Of a stretch of 64,000 nucleotides of DNA, positions 60,675 through 64,000 are shown piece after piece. Source of the stretch: Arcanobacterium pluranimalium (GTDB lineage: Bacteria > Actinomycetota > Actinomycetes > Actinomycetales > Actinomycetaceae); NCBI RefSeq assembly GCF_016907845.1, contig NZ_JAFBCS010000001.1, positions 682,001 through 746,000 of the forward strand. The letters run 5' to 3'. A program made the position numbers and the translations under genes. The notes beneath the pieces were generated by a model. The model was not told the origin of the DNA. It saw only the letters and a program-made list of their open reading frames with translations, and did not search any database. How positions within the stretch are numbered: position 1 is the first letter of the stretch; the number at the start of each line of letters is the position of its first letter.

Positions 60675-61898
60675 CTACTTCTTACCGCGCAAGGCTTCGC
60701 TGAGCTTGAGACGTTTGCCCATATGGAGAACGGAATTTGAGTAAATGCGCCCTGCTAGAAGCGAGAGCAGGTAGATTGCCACAACTCCTACCGCCATAGC
60801 AGCAAGCGCTTCTCCCACACCCACGACGCCATAGGCCTGCCGGATCGGCATAATGAACGGCGTAAAACCAGGAATAAAGGAAAGCACCTGCGTGAGCAGC
60901 GACGTCGGCTGTGCTGGAACGAGGAAAATTCCCAGGTAGAACGGTATTAGCATGAAGAATGTGAATGGCCCAGTAATTGCACCCAAATCTTCTTGACGAG
61001 AGACGGTAGCGGCCAGTGCTCCGGCAATGGTGGTAAATGTGAAGAAACCAATCAAGAGCCATGCAAGCAGCCACCCGATGGTCGATCCAACATTGAGATT
61101 CGCCCACATCCCAGCGATGTTAAGCGAGACTATTCCTGCGGCAATATAGATCACCATCTGCACGAGCACGAAAGAACCAATTCCCAAAATCTTGCCCAGA
61201 AGCAAGGTGCGTGGACGTACTGCAGAAAGCAATATCTCCACTACACGAGAAGATTTTTCTTCAACGACGCCAATGCTGATGGTCGACAACCCTGTGATCA
61301 CTGCAAAGAAAAGCAACATTTGGGTGATCACGCCAGTGAAATAGCCGATTGGATTGCTTTCCATCAAATTCATCTTTTCACCCGCAATGGTGGTGATCTT
61401 AGGAGTAAATGCTTTAGCAATCTGCTTTTGAGCGTCAACGCTCAACGGCCCGGCCACGCGATCCGTCGTCGTCATTACCACTACTTGCGAGATGAGCTGG
61501 GTAATTGCTTGGTTGCTCGCCTTGTCTTGGTCTTTGCTTTGGATGATTTCAGGGTCGGCAGGAGTGCCGGTGAGCACTGCGCTGGCCGGAGCGGATTTGG
61601 ACGCTACCTGCTTCTTCAGCCAGTCTTCTGCCTCTGCTGCTTTAATGGATTCGACTTGCACCGCACCGGTGCCCTCAAGCGTCGGTTGGTACGGTTCCAT
61701 CTGTTCAGTTATTGCAACAGAGAAAGTGGCTGCGGGTTGATCCGCTGCTGAGTCATTTTGGGACCGGTCTTTGATGATTCCGCCCACAATACCTGCAGCC
61801 AAAATGATGATGACCGTAACAATTGTGCCGATACGCTGAGCCTTTGCTCCAGCGAGCACACTGAATTCGCGTTTAATAATATGCTTTAACACTGTCAT
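60675..61898 (-). CDS. ABC-2 permease (NatB-like)
   Basis: A 407-aa membrane protein. It has one N-terminal helix, a large outer domain (about 45-175) and five to six C-terminal helices; this is the layout of the NatB/ABC-2 type permeases. The block VVEEKSSRVVEILLSAVRPRTLLLGKI is the family hallmark. It pairs with the ATPase encoded upstream, whose stop overlaps its start by four bases (ATGA). Probable role: export of a small molecule or sodium-type ion as in NatAB, or of a drug; not resolved. Confidence 0.92.
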   Translation of the reverse strand: MTVLKHIIKREFSVLAGAKAQRIGTIVTVIIILAAGIVGGIIKDRSQNDSAADQPAATFSVAITEQMEPYQPTLEGTGAVQVESIKAAEAEDWLKKQVASKSAPASAVLTGTPADPEIIQSKDQDKASNQAITQLISQVVVMTTTDRVAGPLSVDAQKQIAKAFTPKITTIAGEKMNLMESNPIGYFTGVITQMLLFFAVITGLSTISIGVVEEKSSRVVEILLSAVRPRTLLLGKILGIGSFVLVQMVIYIAAGIVSLNIAGMWANLNVGSTIGWLLAWLLIGFFTFTTIAGALAATVSRQEDLGAITGPFTFFMLIPFYLGIFLVPAQPTSLLTQVLSFIPGFTPFIMPIRQAYGVVGVGEALAAMAVGVVAIYLLSLLAGRIYSNSVLHMGKRLKLSEALRGKK

Positions 61899-62866
61899 TT
61901 TCTCCCGAAGATCGCTGCAAGGCCACGTTTTGGTGGTGTTATTTCTTCTGTTGAGTTCTCATTATTGGCTGGAATGCTCACAACGTTTGAAAACAGCTCG
62001 TTCAAGTGCGGGCGATATACCGAGAACTCACGCACAGGCGCAAGATCCAAAGCTGCCCGAAGAACTGCCTGGTCGTCCACGCCCTGAGGTAAGGAGACTC
62101 GCACCGAGTCGTGCGCCAAGGTCTGCGCAGCAACTCCAAGTGGAAGCAGAGCCTGCTCGAGAGCTGCTGCACCGGCGTCGGAAGAAATGGTGTAAAGACG
62201 CTGATCAGTGGTGCGTAACTCGTCGATCGAACCTTCGGAAACGATGCGTCCCTGCGAGCAGATACCCACGCGGTCGCACAAACGTTCCACGAGGTCGAGC
62301 TGGTGAGAGGAGAAGACGACGGTGGCGCCCTCAGCGATTTTTTCTTTCAGTACCTCGCTCATCGCGTTCACTGCGAGAGGGTCAAGGCCGGAGAATGGTT
62401 CGTCGAGCACAAGGACCTGCGGGTTGTGAATCAGGGCCGCTGCGAGCTGTACGCGCTGCTGGTTGCCGAGGGAGAGTGCCTGGACTTGATCCTTACGCCG
62501 CCCTGCGACGCCGAGACGTTCCGTCCAATACTCCATCGCTTTGCGAGCATCAGCAGGGGTCAGACCTTGTAATATCGCGAGGTATTCGAGCTGTTCGCCC
62601 ACTTTCATACGCGGGTAGAGTCCGCGTTCTTCGGGCATGTAGCCAAAATGTTGGCGGTTGGCAAAGGTGAGAGGTTTGCCATCCAGAAGAACTTCACCTG
62701 AGTCTGCTTGTAGAACGCCCAAAATGATGCGCATAGTGGTGGTTTTTCCGGCACCGTTTGAACCCACAAACCCGAATAATTCGCCAGGTTTGACTGAGAA
62801 CGTCATGCCGTTGAGTGCTTTCGTTGATCCGAACGCTTTGTGCAGATCGTTGATAAGTATGGTCAA
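61895..62866 (-). CDS. ABC transporter ATP-binding protein (NatA-like)
   Basis: ATPase of 323 aa. Walker A GSNGAGKTTTM, signature LSLGNQQRVQLA, Walker B VLVLDEPFSGLD, switch His FSSHQLDLVE. The C-terminal third is the extra domain of drug/sodium exporters (DUF4162-like). A longer frame to 62902 exists, but the TTG at 62866 has AGAGGAG upstream and starts MTILINDLHKAF, so I use it. First gene of a two-gene operon. Confidence 0.92.
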   Translation of the reverse strand: MTILINDLHKAFGSTKALNGMTFSVKPGELFGFVGSNGAGKTTTMRIILGVLQADSGEVLLDGKPLTFANRQHFGYMPEERGLYPRMKVGEQLEYLAILQGLTPADARKAMEYWTERLGVAGRRKDQVQALSLGNQQRVQLAAALIHNPQVLVLDEPFSGLDPLAVNAMSEVLKEKIAEGATVVFSSHQLDLVERLCDRVGICSQGRIVSEGSIDELRTTDQRLYTISSDAGAAALEQALLPLGVAAQTLAHDSVRVSLPQGVDDQAVLRAALDLAPVREFSVYRPHLNELFSNVVSIPANNENSTEEITPPKRGLAAIFGRK

Positions 62867-63007
62867 CGTTGCTCCTCTAGCAGTAGTGATAATATGTACC
62901 ATCTTTAAGTTTAGCGTAGATGGTCATGATGGAACGCACACATTGGACATTACGTCTCAATGGTTAACAACACGTGAACGTTTCGCATCCCACAATTTAG
63001 AATCTGA

Positions 63008-63038
63008 TTGGAAATTAATGTGGGGAAGCTGGCACAAT
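63008..63038 (+). promoter_or_regulatory. Possible tRNA-Gln promoter
   Basis: TTGGAA (63008-63013), 19-base spacer, CACAAT (63033-63038), 11 bases before the tRNA. Spacer is slightly long, so this is tentative. Confidence 0.4.
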
Positions 63039-63049
63039 TAATCACGTAA

Positions 63050-63120
63050 TCCGCCATGGTGTAAAGGCAGCACACGGGTCTTTGGAACCCTTAGTCTAGG
63101 TTCGAATCCTAGTGGCGGAG
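63050..63120 (+). tRNA. tRNA-Gln (anticodon TTG)
   Basis: 71-base tRNA with acceptor arms TCCGCCA/TGGCGGA, discriminator G, D-loop sequence GGTGTAAAGGCAGCAC, anticodon loop CTTTGGA with anticodon TTG at 63082-63084, and T-arm GGTTCGAATCC. No CCA is encoded. The outermost anticodon-stem pair appears to be a C-T mismatch, a minor oddity. Confidence 0.96.
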
Positions 63121-63204
63121 CGAAAATACCGCTGCTGCGCATCGAATTCCAATGCCGAGCGCCAATATTTGCTGGTATTTGAGCTAGGGAAACCAGGAGG
63201 AACT

Positions 63205-64000
63205 GTGACTCAGGGTAATGGTTTAGCTGCAGTGATAATCCTCGCGGCTGGCAAAGGCACCCGGATCAAGTCACAAACCCCAAAAGTTTTGCTCGAAATG
63301 TGCGGTCGTTCCCTTGTGGGACATGCGAACGACGCCGTTAGCTCACTCGATCCTCAATACACCGTTTTCGTTGTGCGTCACGAACGAGATCAAGTTGTGC
63401 GCCATCTTGAAAAGATCAACCCGCAGGCCTTGATCGCAGACCAAGACGATATTAAAGGTACTGGGCGTGCTGCATGGTGTGGAATGCAGGTGCTTCCACC
63501 GGATCTGCACGGTCCGGTGCTCGTGCTTGCAGGTGATTCGCCAATGTTCACCTCACAAGCTCTCGCTGATCTGCTCAGCGCACACGATGGCAATGCGGTA
63601 ACGGTGCTTTCAACGAAAGTCGCTGATCCACATGGCTATGGTCGAATCTTGCGTGCGGCAATTCCCGGTTCTACCGAAGTTGCGGCAACTCCCAGTGCAA
63701 CGGGGAATATTATCGGCATCGTTGAGGAAAAGGACGCCTCCGATTTAGAGCGGCAAATCGACGAAATCGGCACATCTACCTACATTTTTGACGCACAGTT
63801 CTTGCGCGAATCGCTCGAAACCTTAGGCACAGATAATGCCCAAGGCGAAATGTATCTTACCGACGTCATTGCTCGGGCAGCGGCGCTGGATGCGGGCGTG
63901 GGTTCGTATGTGTTAGCTGACTCGATCCAGGCGGAGGGCGTAAATGACCTCGTCCAACTCGCAACGCTCCGCGCGGAAAAGAATAGGCGCACGATAGAAG
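63205..64000 (+). CDS. glmU: Bifunctional GlmU, N-terminal part (runs off the window)
   Basis: The frame is open from a GTG at 63205 (preceded by AGGAGG) to the window end, giving 265 residues. It shows the GlmU uridyltransferase signature LAAGKGTRIKSQTPKVLL, the GTGRAAWCG block, VLAGDSPMFTSQALADL, YGRILR and GEMYLTDVIA. GlmU makes UDP-GlcNAc for peptidoglycan from glucosamine-1-phosphate in two steps; only the first-step domain is seen here, the acetyltransferase part lies outside. Follows tRNA-Gln, as in many actinobacteria. Confidence 0.95.
   Translation, partial: MTQGNGLAAVIILAAGKGTRIKSQTPKVLLEMCGRSLVGHANDAVSSLDPQYTVFVVRHERDQVVRHLEKINPQALIADQDDIKGTGRAAWCGMQVLPPDLHGPVLVLAGDSPMFTSQALADLLSAHDGNAVTVLSTKVADPHGYGRILRAAIPGSTEVAATPSATGNIIGIVEEKDASDLERQIDEIGTSTYIFDAQFLRESLETLGTDNAQGEMYLTDVIARAAALDAGVGSYVLADSIQAEGVNDLVQLATLRAEKNRRTIE

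Overview
The window reads as a chromosomal segment of a moderate-GC actinobacterium, most likely a member of the Actinomycetaceae close to Arcanobacterium/Trueperella. The grounds are gene content and order (rpf-rsmA-ispE-ABC-F block next to tRNA-Gln and glmU, a three-gene HSP90-like/YbjN/TPR operon, CstA with its small YbdD partner, SpaA-type pilin with class C sortase), frequent GTG/TTG starts and several genes that look leaderless. This is inferred from sequence reading only. I see no rRNA, prophage, insertion sequence or CRISPR array; there is one tRNA.

Layout. 0.1-3.4 kb (minus): peroxide defence (ahpC-ahpF) and a zinc-sensor-type SmtB/ArsR regulator with a His-rich duplicated protein. 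3.4-6.9 kb (minus): an ABC-2 exporter co-transcribed with a DesK-type histidine kinase and a NarL-type regulator whose receiver carries an 18-bp minisatellite. 7.0-11.5 kb (minus): HSP90-like ATPase with a YbjN protein and a TPR protein. 11.9-14.8 kb (minus): a second ABC-2 exporter led by a SemiSWEET gene. 14.9-21.5 kb (minus): nutrient and ion carriers (CstA/YbdD, OPT, Na+/H+ antiporter family). 21.5-23.9 kb (plus): aldo/keto reductase and an RsmC-like methyltransferase. 23.9-34.7 kb (minus): DUF1846, a sugar isomerase and a Gfo/Idh dehydrogenase, RarD, a lipase-like hydrolase, an L,D-transpeptidase, a SNF2 helicase and a DsrE-like protein.

34.8-40.6 kb (plus): semialdehyde dehydrogenase and SDR, then rsmI and an MMPL exporter. 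40.7-48.9 kb (plus): a cell-surface island with two paralogous LPXTG proteins (one holding an exact 459-bp duplication), a pilin and a class C sortase. 48.9-50.0 kb (minus): a nicotinamidase-like enzyme with a long acidic tail. 50.3-60.4 kb (plus): metG, tatD, an unrecognised membrane protein, rpf-like muralytic factor, rsmA, ispE, ABC-F and a MarR regulator. 60.7-62.9 kb (minus): an ABC-2 exporter of NatAB type. 63.0-64.0 kb (plus): tRNA-Gln and the start of glmU, which runs off the window.

Three themes recur. Transcription units are often closed by long, nearly perfect hairpins. Short tandem repeats (9, 14, 18, 26, 33 bp) appear inside genes and just after stop codons. Many genes overlap or abut, so operons are tight. 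The least explained parts are the HSP90-like/YbjN/TPR operon, the acidic tail on the nicotinamidase, the minisatellite in the receiver domain and the long rpf leader.
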